Shown: positions 1-7,707 of the stretch, in pieces
How the letters are laid out: each line of letters starts with the position of its first letter
How positions within the stretch are numbered: position 1 is the first letter of the stretch
Assembly (NCBI RefSeq): GCF_959029255.1
Contig: NZ_CAUFUE010000007.1
Coordinates: 62,001-126,000 of the forward strand
Direction: 5' to 3'
Source: an uncultured Bacteroides sp.
Lineage (GTDB): Bacteria; Bacteroidota; Bacteroidia; Bacteroidales; Bacteroidaceae
Length of the DNA stretch: 64,000 nucleotides
Program-made: the position numbers and the translations under genes
Notes under the pieces: model-generated
The model's input: only the letters and a program-made list of their open reading frames with translations
Databases searched by the model: none
Told to the model about the DNA's origin: nothing

Positions 1-175
1 GTACCTGCTTGACGGAATACGTCAGTTCCTTACTCATTTCATACGCCATAATTTCTCCGATACGTTCTATGTTCCGGCGAAAACGCATACGGTCACCCTG
101 TATTTCCACATCACGGATTTCCGCAACGTATTGATTCAAGACAGAGTTTGTCTCGGCAAAGTTGATAATCTTCAT
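1..175 (-). CDS. upp: Uracil phosphoribosyltransferase, N-terminal part (gene runs off the window)
   Basis: The reverse strand reads from an ATG at 175-173 for 58 codons to the window edge without a stop. The translation begins MKIINFAETNSVLNQYV and continues with MRFRRNIERIGEIMAYEMSK, which I recognise as the start of the Bacteroides-type uracil phosphoribosyltransferase. That enzyme makes UMP from uracil and PRPP in pyrimidine salvage in the cytoplasm. The catalytic and PRPP-binding parts lie outside the window, so the call rests on the N-terminus alone. The gene is divergent from pckA. A 9-bp inverted repeat (203-239) and a weak -7-like element (complement of 208-215) lie upstream. Confidence 0.75.
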   Translation of the reverse strand, partial: MKIINFAETNSVLNQYVAEIRDVEIQGDRMRFRRNIERIGEIMAYEMSKELTYSVKQV

Positions 176-202
176 ATATATATAATGTGCTAATATGTTA
201 CC

Positions 203-239
203 CGTTGCAAAGTAAACGATTTTCACCCAATTTGCAACG
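203..239. promoter_or_regulatory. 9-bp perfect inverted repeat over the upp upstream region
   Basis: CGTTGCAAA at 203-211 is matched by TTTGCAACG at 231-239, with 19 bp between. The left arm overlaps a weak -7-like element for upp on the reverse strand (complement of 208-215, TTACTTTG). The position suggests an operator for the divergent upp/pckA pair. The regulator is unknown and the pairing could be chance. Confidence 0.35.
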
Positions 240-329
240 TTCAGTTTGCAGATATTGTTACGGTTTTATAAAAGATTTCTTATTAAAGAAAAATTTCTCT
301 AATCGGATGTTTCTTTCCAAAGAAAGTAT

Positions 330-337
330 TACTTTTG
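330..337 (+). promoter_or_regulatory. Promoter -7 element for pckA
   Basis: TACTTTTG fits the Bacteroides -7 consensus TAnnTTTG. It would give a leader of roughly 130 nt before pckA. No clear -33 TTTG is present at the usual distance, so activation by a regulator is possible. Confidence 0.55.
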
Positions 338-477
338 TAGTCGAAAAACAAGGGACCTACTACTAAGCAGGCTAAAAGAGAGCTTTTTGAGCACTGATTT
401 CATCCCTTGAAGATAGGTAAAAAGAGATTAACAAGAGAGATTATAAACCAAATACCAATTTTAAAATCTTAAAAAAA

Positions 478-2085
478 ATGGCAAATTTAGATTTAAGCAA
501 GTACGGTATCAAAGACGTGAAGGAAATCATCCACAACCCGTCTTATGATGTATTGTTCGCTGAAGAGACCAAACCGGGTCTGGAAGGCTTCGAAAAAGGT
601 CAAGTAACTGAACTAGGTGCTGTGAACGTAATGACTGGTATCTATACCGGACGTTCTCCTAAAGATAAATTCTTTGTAATGAATGAAGCCAGCAAAGACT
701 CTGTATGGTGGACTTCTGAAGAATACAAAAACGACAACAAACCTTGCACTGAAGAAGCTTGGGCTGACCTGAAAGCTAAAGCTGTAAAACAGTTGAGCGG
801 CAAGCGTCTGTTCGTTGTTGATACTTTCTGCGGTGCTAACGAAGCTACTCGTATGAAAGTACGTTTCATCATGGAAGTAGCTTGGCAGGCTCACTTCGTA
901 ACTAACATGTTCATCCGTCCGACCGCTGAAGAACTTGCTAACTACGGAGAACCTGATTTCGTATCATTCAACGCTTCTAAAGCAAAAGTTGACAACTACA
1001 AGGAACTGGGTCTGAACTCTGAAACAGCTACTGTATTCAACTTGAAGACTAACGAACAAGTTATCTTGAATACTTGGTACGGTGGTGAAATGAAGAAGGG
1101 TATGTTCTCTATCATGAACTACAAGAACCCGTTGCGTGGTATCGCTTCTATGCACTGCTCTGCCAACACTAACATGGAAGGTACTGACTCTGCTATCTTC
1201 TTCGGTCTGTCCGGTACTGGTAAGACTACCTTGTCAACTGACCCGAAACGTCTGTTGATCGGTGACGACGAACACGGATGGGATGACGAAGGTGTATTCA
1301 ACTACGAAGGTGGTTGCTATGCTAAGGTTATCAACCTTGACAAAGACAGCGAACCCGATATTTACAATGCAATCAAACGTGACGCACTGTTGGAGAACGT
1401 AACAGTTGACGCTAACGGTAAGATTGACTTTACAGATAAGAGCGTAACCGAGAATACTCGTGTTTCTTATCCTATCTACCACATTAACAACATCGTTAAG
1501 CCTGTTTCTAAAGGTCCTCACGCTCATCAGGTAATCTTCCTGTCTGCTGATGCCTTTGGTGTATTGCCCCCGGTATCTATCCTGAACCCGGAACAAGCTC
1601 AGTACTACTTCCTGTCTGGTTTCACTGCTAAGTTGGCTGGTACAGAACGTGGTATCACTGAACCGACTCCGACATTCTCTGCTTGCTTCGGTGCTGCTTT
1701 CTTGAGCTTGCATCCTACTAAATATGCAGAAGAATTGGTTAAGAAGATGAACAAGGTTGGCGCTAAGGCATACTTGGTTAACACTGGTTGGAACGGTAGC
1801 GGCAAGCGTATCTCCATCAAAGATACTCGTGGTATCATCGACGCTATCCTTGACGGTTCTATCGACAAGGCTCCTACTAAGGTTATCCCTTACTTCGACT
1901 TTGTTGTTCCTACCGCTCTTCCGGGTGTTGATCCGAAGATTCTTGATCCTCGCGACACTTACGAATGCGCTTGCAAGTGGGAAGAAAAAGCTAAAGATTT
2001 GGCCGGACGTTTCATCAAGAACTTCTCTAAGTTCACCGGTAACGAAGCTGGTAAAGCTTTGGTTGCAGCTGGTCCGAAACTCTAA
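478..2085 (+). CDS. pckA: Phosphoenolpyruvate carboxykinase (ATP)
   Basis: At 535 residues this has the usual length of ATP-dependent PEP carboxykinase, which interconverts oxaloacetate plus ATP with PEP, CO2 and ADP. In Bacteroides it commonly runs in the CO2-fixing direction toward succinate. Visible motifs are TGRSPKDK near residue 53 (oxaloacetate/Mn site), the kinase-1 P-loop GLSGTGKTT at about 243-251 and the kinase-2 stretch LIGDDEHGW near 259-267. Translation starts at ATG 478 after an A-rich leader. Codon choice is strongly biased (GGT, GCT, AAC, CTG), as expected of a highly expressed gene. It is monocistronic, with its own promoter and a strong downstream hairpin. Confidence 0.98.
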   Translation: MANLDLSKYGIKDVKEIIHNPSYDVLFAEETKPGLEGFEKGQVTELGAVNVMTGIYTGRSPKDKFFVMNEASKDSVWWTSEEYKNDNKPCTEEAWADLKAKAVKQLSGKRLFVVDTFCGANEATRMKVRFIMEVAWQAHFVTNMFIRPTAEELANYGEPDFVSFNASKAKVDNYKELGLNSETATVFNLKTNEQVILNTWYGGEMKKGMFSIMNYKNPLRGIASMHCSANTNMEGTDSAIFFGLSGTGKTTLSTDPKRLLIGDDEHGWDDEGVFNYEGGCYAKVINLDKDSEPDIYNAIKRDALLENVTVDANGKIDFTDKSVTENTRVSYPIYHINNIVKPVSKGPHAHQVIFLSADAFGVLPPVSILNPEQAQYYFLSGFTAKLAGTERGITEPTPTFSACFGAAFLSLHPTKYAEELVKKMNKVGAKAYLVNTGWNGSGKRISIKDTRGIIDAILDGSIDKAPTKVIPYFDFVVPTALPGVDPKILDPRDTYECACKWEEKAKDLAGRFIKNFSKFTGNEAGKALVAAGPKL

Positions 2086-2110
2086 TAAAACCAGATTACA
2101 TATTTTTAAG

Positions 2111-2141
2111 GCGGCTTCCGGCAACGGGAGCCGCTTTTTTT
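2111..2141 (+). terminator. Intrinsic terminator after pckA
   Basis: GCGGCTTCCG (2111-2120) pairs with CGGGAGCCGC (2125-2134) around a GCAA tetraloop, with one G-U pair, and is followed by seven T (2135-2141). This is a textbook Rho-independent terminator 26 bp after the pckA stop. Confidence 0.92.
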
Positions 2142-2183
2142 GCTAGATTTGCAGAAAGCAAATACGTTAATATAACACAGTGT

Positions 2184-2831
2184 ATGAAGAGTTTAAAGTT
2201 TATGTTACTAGGCGCAAGCCTGATGTTGTTCTGCGGATGTGGCACACAAGCACAGAAAGAAAGCGAAAGCACTGCTCCCGCAAACAGTAAGGAAAATGCA
2301 GTGATTGAAACCATCCTGTCACGCCGCAGCATTCGCAAGTACAAACCGCAAGCGGTAAACCGGGACACGATGCAGGTTATTCTGGAATGCGGCATCAATG
2401 CTCCCAACGGACAGAACAAACAATCGTGGGAAATTCGTGTAGTAGACAACCCTGAGTTTATCAACGGAGTGACTGAAGTCTTTAAGAAGGAAAATCCGAA
2501 TGCCGCTAAAGACCCTAACTTCAAGAATATGTTCAGAAATGCTTCTACGGTGGTATTTATTGCCAACGACACTTCTTATGACATGTCACAAATTGATTGC
2601 GGATTGCTGGGTGGGAATATGATTCTTTCTGCCTGGTCAATGGGTATCGGCACTTGTTGCCTGGGTGGACCGGCACGCTTCCTGACAACTTCACCGGCTG
2701 CGGCTGAGTATCTGAAGAAACTCGATATACCGGAAGGTTATAAATTATTGTATTGCATCGCATTCGGTTATCCTGATGAGACTCCCGCCGCAAAGCCGAG
2801 AAATGCGGCGAAAATCAAATTCATTGATTAA
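2184..2831 (+). CDS. Nitroreductase-family lipoprotein
   Basis: This 215-residue protein has a lipoprotein signal peptide (hydrophobic residues 4-16, lipobox FCGC with the likely lipidated Cys19) and then a nitroreductase fold. The start of that fold, ILSRRSIRKYKP near residue 44, is the family's FMN-contacting RRSIR motif. NAPNGQNKQSWE follows, and near the C-terminus LLGGNMILSAWSMGIGTC is the typical second half. Family members are FMN-dependent NAD(P)H oxidoreductases. The substrate is unknown. A lipid-anchored member is less common than the cytoplasmic ones and would sit on the periplasmic side of a membrane. It is a single gene between two terminators. Confidence 0.85.
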   Translation: MKSLKFMLLGASLMLFCGCGTQAQKESESTAPANSKENAVIETILSRRSIRKYKPQAVNRDTMQVILECGINAPNGQNKQSWEIRVVDNPEFINGVTEVFKKENPNAAKDPNFKNMFRNASTVVFIANDTSYDMSQIDCGLLGGNMILSAWSMGIGTCCLGGPARFLTTSPAAAEYLKKLDIPEGYKLLYCIAFGYPDETPAAKPRNAAKIKFID

Positions 2832-2870
2832 GGGTTGTCCGTCCAAAAGACAGATAGAGACAAATAAAAA

Positions 2871-2914
2871 GAGTGCTCCAACTACGGGTAAACCGCCGTG
2901 GAGCACTCTTTTTT
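2871..2914. terminator. Bidirectional terminator between the nitroreductase gene and typA
   Basis: GAGTGCTCCA (2871-2880) is perfectly complementary to TGGAGCACTC (2899-2908). There is an A-run on the left and a T-run on the right (2909-2914), so the hairpin can stop both convergent genes. Confidence 0.92.
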
Positions 2915-2934
2915 ATATAACAACTAAATTTTAA

Positions 2935-4734
2935 TCAGTTCTTGTTGGCACGCTTACGTTCCAACTCGTCCAGAATAACCTTACGCATACGCATGGACTT
3001 CGGAGTAACCTCTACGTATTCGTCTTCCTTGATATATTCCAACGCTTCCTCAAGCGAGAATTGCACAGGAGGAATCAAACGAGCTTTTTCATCAGAACCG
3101 GAAGCACGCATATTGGTCAGTTTCTTGGACTTCGTTACATTTATCACGAGGTCGTTATCGTGAGAGTGTTCACCCACAACCTGACCTGCATATACTTCCT
3201 CTTGCGGGAAGATAAAGAATTTACCGCGATCTTGCAACTTATCGATTGCGTATGCAAAAGCCGTACCCGACTCCATCGCAATCATGGAACCGTTGGTGCG
3301 ACGCTCAATCTCACCCTTATAAGGCTGGTATTCCTTGAAACGGTGCGCCATGATAGCTTCACCGGCAGAAGCTGTCAGTACGTTGGTACGCAGACCGATG
3401 ATACCGCGTGACGGCATATCAAATTCAAGATTTACACGTTCACCGGCAGTCTCCATCTTAACCATTTCACCCTTACGGCGTGTCACCATATCAATCATCT
3501 TGCTGGCATACTCCTCAGGAACGTTGATAGTCAATTCTTCAACCGGCTCATGTTTTACCCCATCAATTTCTTTGAAGATAACTTGCGGCTGTCCTACCTG
3601 CAACTCGTATCCTTCGCGACGCATCGTCTCAATCAATACAGACAAGTGGAGTACACCACGACCGGAAACAATCCATTTTCCGTCTTCCTCGCTCTTACGG
3701 ACACGCAAAGCAAGGTTCTTATCCAGCTCTTTCATCAGGCGGTCGTGAATGTGGCGTGAAGTCACAAACTTACCTTCTTTACCGAAGAAAGGAGAATCGT
3801 TGATGGTGAAAAGCATGCTCATGGTAGGCTCATCAATGGCGATAGGCGGCAATGCCTCCGGATTTTCGAAATCACAAATCGTGTCACCGATTTCAAAACC
3901 TTCGATACCAACCAACGCACAGATATCACCGGAAGAAACTTCCGATACCTTCACACGACCCATACCTTCGAAAGTATGCAATTCCTTTATTTTTGACTTC
4001 ACAATACTTCCGTCACGCTTAGCCAAAGACACGTTCATGCCCTCTTTCAGCGTACCGCGATGTACGCGTCCCACGGCGATACGACCCGTATAGGAAGAGT
4101 AATCCAAAGAAGTCACCAACATTTGCGGTGTACCTTCCAACTGCTTGGGAGCCGGAATATTCTCTAAAATACAATCGAGCAAAGCATAGATGTTGTCTGT
4201 AGGCTTCTGCCAGTCAGTACTCATCCAGTTATTTTTAGCCGAACCGTACACAACCGGGAAGTCCAACTGCTCTTCCGTGGCTTCAAGACTGAACATCAAG
4301 TCGAATACCATTTCGTATACTTCTTCAGGACGGCAGTTAGGCTTATCCACCTTGTTTACCACAACGATAGGTTTCAAACCGATTTGCAAAGCTTTCTGCA
4401 ACACAAAACGTGTCTGCGGCATGGGACCTTCAAAAGCATCTACAAGCAAGATACATCCGTCCGCCATGTTTAACACACGTTCCACTTCGCCTCCGAAGTC
4501 GCTGTGGCCCGGAGTATCAATAATATTAATCTTGGTGTCTTTGTAATTGATGGAAACGTTCTTTGAAAGAATCGTTATACCTCGTTCACGCTCCAGGTCG
4601 TTGTTATCCAACATTAATTCACCTGTACTCTGGTTGTTACGGAACAGATTTCCGGCCAGAAGCATCTTGTCTACGAGCGTCGTTTTCCCATGGTCAACAT
4701 GGGCAATAATTGCAATGTTTCTAATATTTTGCAT
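2935..4734 (-). CDS. typA: Ribosome-binding GTPase TypA/BipA
   Basis: I chose the ATG at 4734-4732 (599 residues, MQNIRNIAIIAH), because the eight residues further upstream are not part of the family. The G domain shows G1 AHVDHGKTT (11-19), G2 RGITI, G3 DTPGH and G4 NKVDKP, all characteristic of translational GTPases. Elongation-factor-like domains and the TypA-specific C-terminus follow. BipA/TypA binds 70S ribosomes and assists late 50S assembly and growth under stress. It is encoded alone, convergent with the nitroreductase gene and divergent from rpsO. Confidence 0.96.
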   Translation of the reverse strand: MQNIRNIAIIAHVDHGKTTLVDKMLLAGNLFRNNQSTGELMLDNNDLERERGITILSKNVSINYKDTKINIIDTPGHSDFGGEVERVLNMADGCILLVDAFEGPMPQTRFVLQKALQIGLKPIVVVNKVDKPNCRPEEVYEMVFDLMFSLEATEEQLDFPVVYGSAKNNWMSTDWQKPTDNIYALLDCILENIPAPKQLEGTPQMLVTSLDYSSYTGRIAVGRVHRGTLKEGMNVSLAKRDGSIVKSKIKELHTFEGMGRVKVSEVSSGDICALVGIEGFEIGDTICDFENPEALPPIAIDEPTMSMLFTINDSPFFGKEGKFVTSRHIHDRLMKELDKNLALRVRKSEEDGKWIVSGRGVLHLSVLIETMRREGYELQVGQPQVIFKEIDGVKHEPVEELTINVPEEYASKMIDMVTRRKGEMVKMETAGERVNLEFDMPSRGIIGLRTNVLTASAGEAIMAHRFKEYQPYKGEIERRTNGSMIAMESGTAFAYAIDKLQDRGKFFIFPQEEVYAGQVVGEHSHDNDLVINVTKSKKLTNMRASGSDEKARLIPPVQFSLEEALEYIKEDEYVEVTPKSMRMRKVILDELERKRANKN

Positions 4735-4815
4735 ATAATACCTATTATTTGGCTGCAAAGGTACTAATTTTGCATTAGATATATAGTATAGGACAGAAAA
4801 AAATGCTGAATATCA

Positions 4816-4845
4816 TTGCCGTATAAAAGATAATGTCTATCTTTG
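4816..4845 (+). promoter_or_regulatory. rpsO promoter
   Basis: TTG (4816-4818), a 19-bp spacer and TATCTTTG (4838-4845) match the Bacteroides sigma-ABfr consensus (TTTG / TAnnTTTG). The rpsO ATG lies about 45 bp downstream. Confidence 0.75.
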
Positions 4846-4890
4846 CACGCTCGAAAGAGACAATTATTATCAACTTTTTAATTAAACATT

Positions 4891-5160
4891 ATGTATTTAG
4901 ACGCTGCTAAAAAGCAAGAAATCTTCGGCAAATACGGAAAGTCTAACTCTGATACTGGCTCAGCAGAGGCCCAGATAGCATTGTTTTCATACCGTATTGC
5001 TCATCTGACTGAGCACATGAAGCTCAACAGAAAAGATTATAGTACTGAAAGAGCTTTGACAATGTTGGTAGGTAAACGTCGCGCTTTGCTGACTTACCTG
5101 AAAGACCGTGATATCAACAGATATCGTGCTATTGTTAAAGAACTCGGTTTGCGTAAGTAA
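4891..5160 (+). CDS. rpsO: 30S ribosomal protein S15
   Basis: This 89-residue protein has the length expected of S15. Recognised blocks are SDTGSAEAQIALFSYRI (residues 20-36), LTEHMKLNRKDYSTERAL and the C-terminal LVGKRRALLTYLKDRD. S15 binds 16S rRNA early in 30S assembly and forms a bridge to the 50S subunit. It is monocistronic, with its own promoter and a hairpin terminator 24 bp after the stop. Confidence 0.98.
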   Translation: MYLDAAKKQEIFGKYGKSNSDTGSAEAQIALFSYRIAHLTEHMKLNRKDYSTERALTMLVGKRRALLTYLKDRDINRYRAIVKELGLRK

Positions 5161-5183
5161 TCTACTTGCGGCAAAAGCATTAA

Positions 5184-5219
5184 AAAGGGAAATATTCAAT
5201 GAATATTTCCCTTTTTTTG
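5184..5219 (+). terminator. Intrinsic terminator after rpsO
   Basis: AAAAGGGAAATATTCA (5184-5199) is the exact complement of the following TGAATATTTCCCTTTT (5200-5215). A run of T continues to 5218. Confidence 0.9.
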
Positions 5220-5220
5220 T

Positions 5221-5849
5221 TTATCACTCATCAATTGCCGGTCCTATAAAGGGGCAGTAGATATTTAGTGGGGATTGATTTGATTTTTGATTTTGTATTC
5301 AAAACGGCACTTATCGGACGCTTTTTGTTTCCAAATCACCCGTTTTACTGACACGCTCGCTTTCCGAAAAACCTGAAATAGGGCGAAAACGCAAGATTTA
5401 GAGCATTAATCTGCGACGTTTTTACCGGAAATCCGCTGATTTTACACTTCCCGAAGGAGGGATATTAACTTCCCACACGAGGGATATTAACTTCCCGCAC
5501 GAGAGATATTAACTTCCAGCGCGAGGGATGTTAACTTCCCTCCCGGGAAAGATGAACATTTCCTCTCGGCGTGCCTTTTTTCTTCCGGGAAAAGAGTGCT
5601 TTTGCATGGACAGCCGGCCATTTCCCATCTATTTGAGTTGTATATATTTCCGTATTCCGCTATCCATGAAGAAGATACTGATTTTCGTTCGCGAATTTCA
5701 GCCCGTACCTGCTAACGGGTGGAAATACGTGATTCTCGGGATACCGAAAATGCAAAATGTCAAAACGAGCGCAAATAATGTCAATGAGGCAATTCTCTTT
5801 AGGATTGCTAAGATATAATGCATCCTCACCAAACCTCTACTGTCTCCCC
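5221..5849. other. Non-coding interval holding a 22-bp repeat array
   Basis: Between the rpsO terminator and the acetyltransferase gene I see no credible gene. A 96-codon frame at 5528-5818 begins inside the repeat array and resembles no family. The main content is the repeat array at 5446-5563. No tRNA or riboswitch was recognised. Confidence 0.6.
5446..5563. repeat. 22-bp-period tandem array of short interrupted palindromes
   Basis: The core GATATTAACTTCCC and close variants start at 5461, 5483, 5505, 5527 and (degenerate) 5551, so the spacing is 22, 22, 22 and 24 bp. At each junction the end of one unit and the start of the next form an interrupted palindrome TCCC-N6-GGGA (for example 5449-5462 and 5471-5484). 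The period is not a multiple of three, and 22 bp is about two helical turns. The origin is unknown; it does not look like a CRISPR or a coding repeat. Confidence 0.85.
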
Positions 5850-6377
5850 CTATAAATCAATTCCATACAGCACATGTTCTTTCAACGGATGCCCGTCGGG
5901 AACAGAAGGATGCGGGAACTCCTTTATCTTTTTCATTCCGATTTTCTGCATCACCCTTTCAGAACGTATATTAGGCAATGACGTAAAAGAGTAAACCGTA
6001 GTAAACGGAAGATGCTTTTCCGCATAGTCCAGACAAGCCTTTGCCGCTTCCGTTGCATAACCTTTATTCCAATATTCCTGCCGCAACCGCCAACCGATTT
6101 CAACAGCCGGGGCAAAATCGACCTCAAAAGTAATATTATGGAATCCTGTATATCCCATGAAAGAGCGGTCTTCTTTCAATTCGACGGCATATAAGCCATA
6201 ACCACATTGGAGAAACTCATTCCTGATCCTGTCATAAAAATCCAGAGATTCATCTTCAGTCAGTTTTTTCAGAAAGAATTCCATCACGAGCGAATCCTTA
6301 TTCATGTCCGAGAAAGGTTTCAAATCTTTCTCTTCCCAATCACGCAATAATAACCGTGGAGTCTCTATGTATATCAT
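5850..6377 (-). CDS. GNAT-family N-acetyltransferase (RimJ/RimL-like)
   Basis: This 175-residue protein begins ETPRLLLRDWEEKDL, the usual opening of RimJ/RimL-type GNAT enzymes. GWRLRQEYWNKGYATEAAKACLDYA at roughly 95-120 is the acetyl-CoA-binding motif A (R/Q-x-x-G-x-G/A type, here NKGYAT). NIRSERVMQKIGMK follows. Such enzymes transfer acetyl groups to protein N-termini or small amines; the substrate here cannot be told. A TATTTTTG -7 element is present on the reverse strand (complement of 6410-6417), just upstream of the start. Confidence 0.88.
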   Translation of the reverse strand: MIYIETPRLLLRDWEEKDLKPFSDMNKDSLVMEFFLKKLTEDESLDFYDRIRNEFLQCGYGLYAVELKEDRSFMGYTGFHNITFEVDFAPAVEIGWRLRQEYWNKGYATEAAKACLDYAEKHLPFTTVYSFTSLPNIRSERVMQKIGMKKIKEFPHPSVPDGHPLKEHVLYGIDL

Positions 6378-6426
6378 CAGTGAATTTATAAATATATCCT
6401 ATTTCAATGCAAAAATAGCAAAACCG

Positions 6427-6458
6427 TTGACAACTGAAACACATAATTTTTATCTTTG
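6427..6458 (+). promoter_or_regulatory. Promoter of the DUF4251 gene
   Basis: TTG (6427-6429), a 21-bp spacer and TATCTTTG (6451-6458) fit the Bacteroides promoter. The start codon at 6481 is 23 bp downstream. Confidence 0.65.
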
Positions 6459-6480
6459 TAAAAACCTAGGCAGTAAAGTT

Positions 6481-6969
6481 ATGAAAACAAGTAAACTTAT
6501 CCTATTGTCGCTCATTTGTATGCTTGCCATACAGCCCGCCAGCGCCCAAAGCCGAAGCGAAAGGAGAGCACGCATTGAACGCGAAGTGAAAAAAGCCGTG
6601 GATTCCAAACAGTACAAAATCAATGTAAACCACATGTTACCCATGAAAGGCAGCAGTCGTTCTTTGACCTCTAATTATTCCGTAGAGATAAGAAACGACT
6701 CGGTGTTTTCTTATTTGCCTTATTTCGGAGAAGCCTATAACATCCCCTACGGCGGTGGTAAAGGACTAATCTTCAACGCCCCAATCAGCCAGTATCAAAC
6801 CAAACACCTCAAAAAAGGGAAAGTACAAATTGACTTCAAAGTCAATAATGAAGAAGACAAATACGGATACAGCCTTACCATTTACCCCAATGGCTCCACC
6901 AGCATTCACATTCAGCCCACGAACCGTCAAGCCATTTCGTTCACGGGAGACATGGATATCAAAGAATAG
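6481..6969 (+). CDS. DUF4251 family secreted protein
   Basis: I place the start at ATG 6481 (162 residues) because it follows the promoter at 6451-6458 and gives a clean signal peptide (MKTSKLILLSLICMLAIQPASAQ). The longer frame upstream has no signal peptide. The mature part carries NVNHMLPMKGSSRSLTSNYS, LPYFGEAYNIPYGGG and the end FTGDMDIKE. I recognise this as the DUF4251 pattern, a small all-beta periplasmic or surface protein of Bacteroidota. Function is unknown. It stands alone and is divergent from the acetyltransferase. Confidence 0.8.
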   Translation: MKTSKLILLSLICMLAIQPASAQSRSERRARIEREVKKAVDSKQYKINVNHMLPMKGSSRSLTSNYSVEIRNDSVFSYLPYFGEAYNIPYGGGKGLIFNAPISQYQTKHLKKGKVQIDFKVNNEEDKYGYSLTIYPNGSTSIHIQPTNRQAISFTGDMDIKE

Positions 6970-7020
6970 ACAGGAAACTGAGAATAAGTAAGGATAAATC
7001 AAACTTTTCCATGCAGATAG

Positions 7021-7051
7021 TTGCACCAAGTGAAAGTTTATCTTATTTTTG
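7021..7051 (+). promoter_or_regulatory. Promoter of the XRE-cupin / acyl-CoA synthetase operon
   Basis: TTG (7021-7023), a 20-bp spacer and TATTTTTG (7044-7051) lie about 50 bp before the start codon at 7102. Confidence 0.7.
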
Positions 7052-7101
7052 CGGTTCAACAACTATAAATCGAAACCTTTTAGGCTGAAAATACTAACAT
7101 T

Positions 7102-7677
7102 ATGGATACAAGTAAGATTGTTGGAGAAAAAATCAAGTCACTCCGTGAGAGTCAATCCATCAGCATGGAAGAACTGGCACAGCGTTCAGGGCTCGCTATT
7201 GAACAGATTGAGCGTATAGAAAACAACATCGACCTTCCGTCGTTGGCACCACTTATCAAAATAGCCCGCGTACTCGGTGTGCGTCTCGGAACTTTCCTTG
7301 ACGACCAGGACGAAAACGGTCCTGTGGTATGCCGCAAGTCAGAAGCCAAGGATAGCATCAGTTTCTCTAACAATGCCATCCATTCACGCAAACACATGGA
7401 ATATCATTCACTTTCCAAGTCGAAAGCCGACCGTCACATGGAGCCGTTCATCATTGATGTGGCTCCTACAGACGATAGCGACTTTGTACTCTCTTCACAC
7501 GAAGGTGAAGAATTCATCATGGTCATGGAAGGGACAATGGAAATCAGCTACGGCAAAAACTCTTACCTGCTTGAAGAAGGAGACAGCATCTACTACGACT
7601 CCATCGTGCCCCATCACGTACATGCATACGAGGGACAAGCAGCGAAAATATTAGCAGTAATCTATACACCGATTTAA
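7102..7677 (+). CDS. XRE-family regulator with C-terminal cupin domain
   Basis: This 191-residue protein has an N-terminal helix-turn-helix at about 7-62 (IKSLRESQSISMEELAQRSG, then IERIENNIDLPSL) of the lambda Cro/XRE type. A C-terminal cupin barrel at about 115-190 contains EGEEFIMVMEGTMEI, LEEGDSIYYDS and VPHHVHAYEG. Such proteins are usually repressors that sense a small ligand or metal in the cupin. It lies 30 bp upstream of an acyl-CoA synthetase gene in the same direction, so the regulator probably controls that enzyme and its own gene. The ligand, possibly an acyl-CoA or carboxylate, is inference. Confidence 0.88.
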   Translation: MDTSKIVGEKIKSLRESQSISMEELAQRSGLAIEQIERIENNIDLPSLAPLIKIARVLGVRLGTFLDDQDENGPVVCRKSEAKDSISFSNNAIHSRKHMEYHSLSKSKADRHMEPFIIDVAPTDDSDFVLSSHEGEEFIMVMEGTMEISYGKNSYLLEEGDSIYYDSIVPHHVHAYEGQAAKILAVIYTPI

Positions 7678-7686
7678 TCAGGCGAT

Positions 7687-7707
7687 AACTATCAACTATC
7701 ATCTATC
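7687..7707 (+). repeat. Heptamer tract directly before the acyl-CoA synthetase start
   Basis: There are three 7-bp units: AACTATC (7687-7693), AACTATC (7694-7700) and ATCTATC (7701-7707). The ATG at 7708 follows immediately. It belongs to a set of heptamer leaders seen before several genes in this window. Confidence 0.85.

Noticed and set aside
1234..2124. 296-codon reverse-strand frame over pckA
   Set aside because: It is a shadow of the strongly biased codon usage of pckA and has no protein-like motif.
5528..5818. 96-codon open frame on the plus strand
   Set aside because: It starts inside the 22-bp repeat array, has no recognisable motif, and its 5' part is repeat sequence whose period is not a multiple of three.
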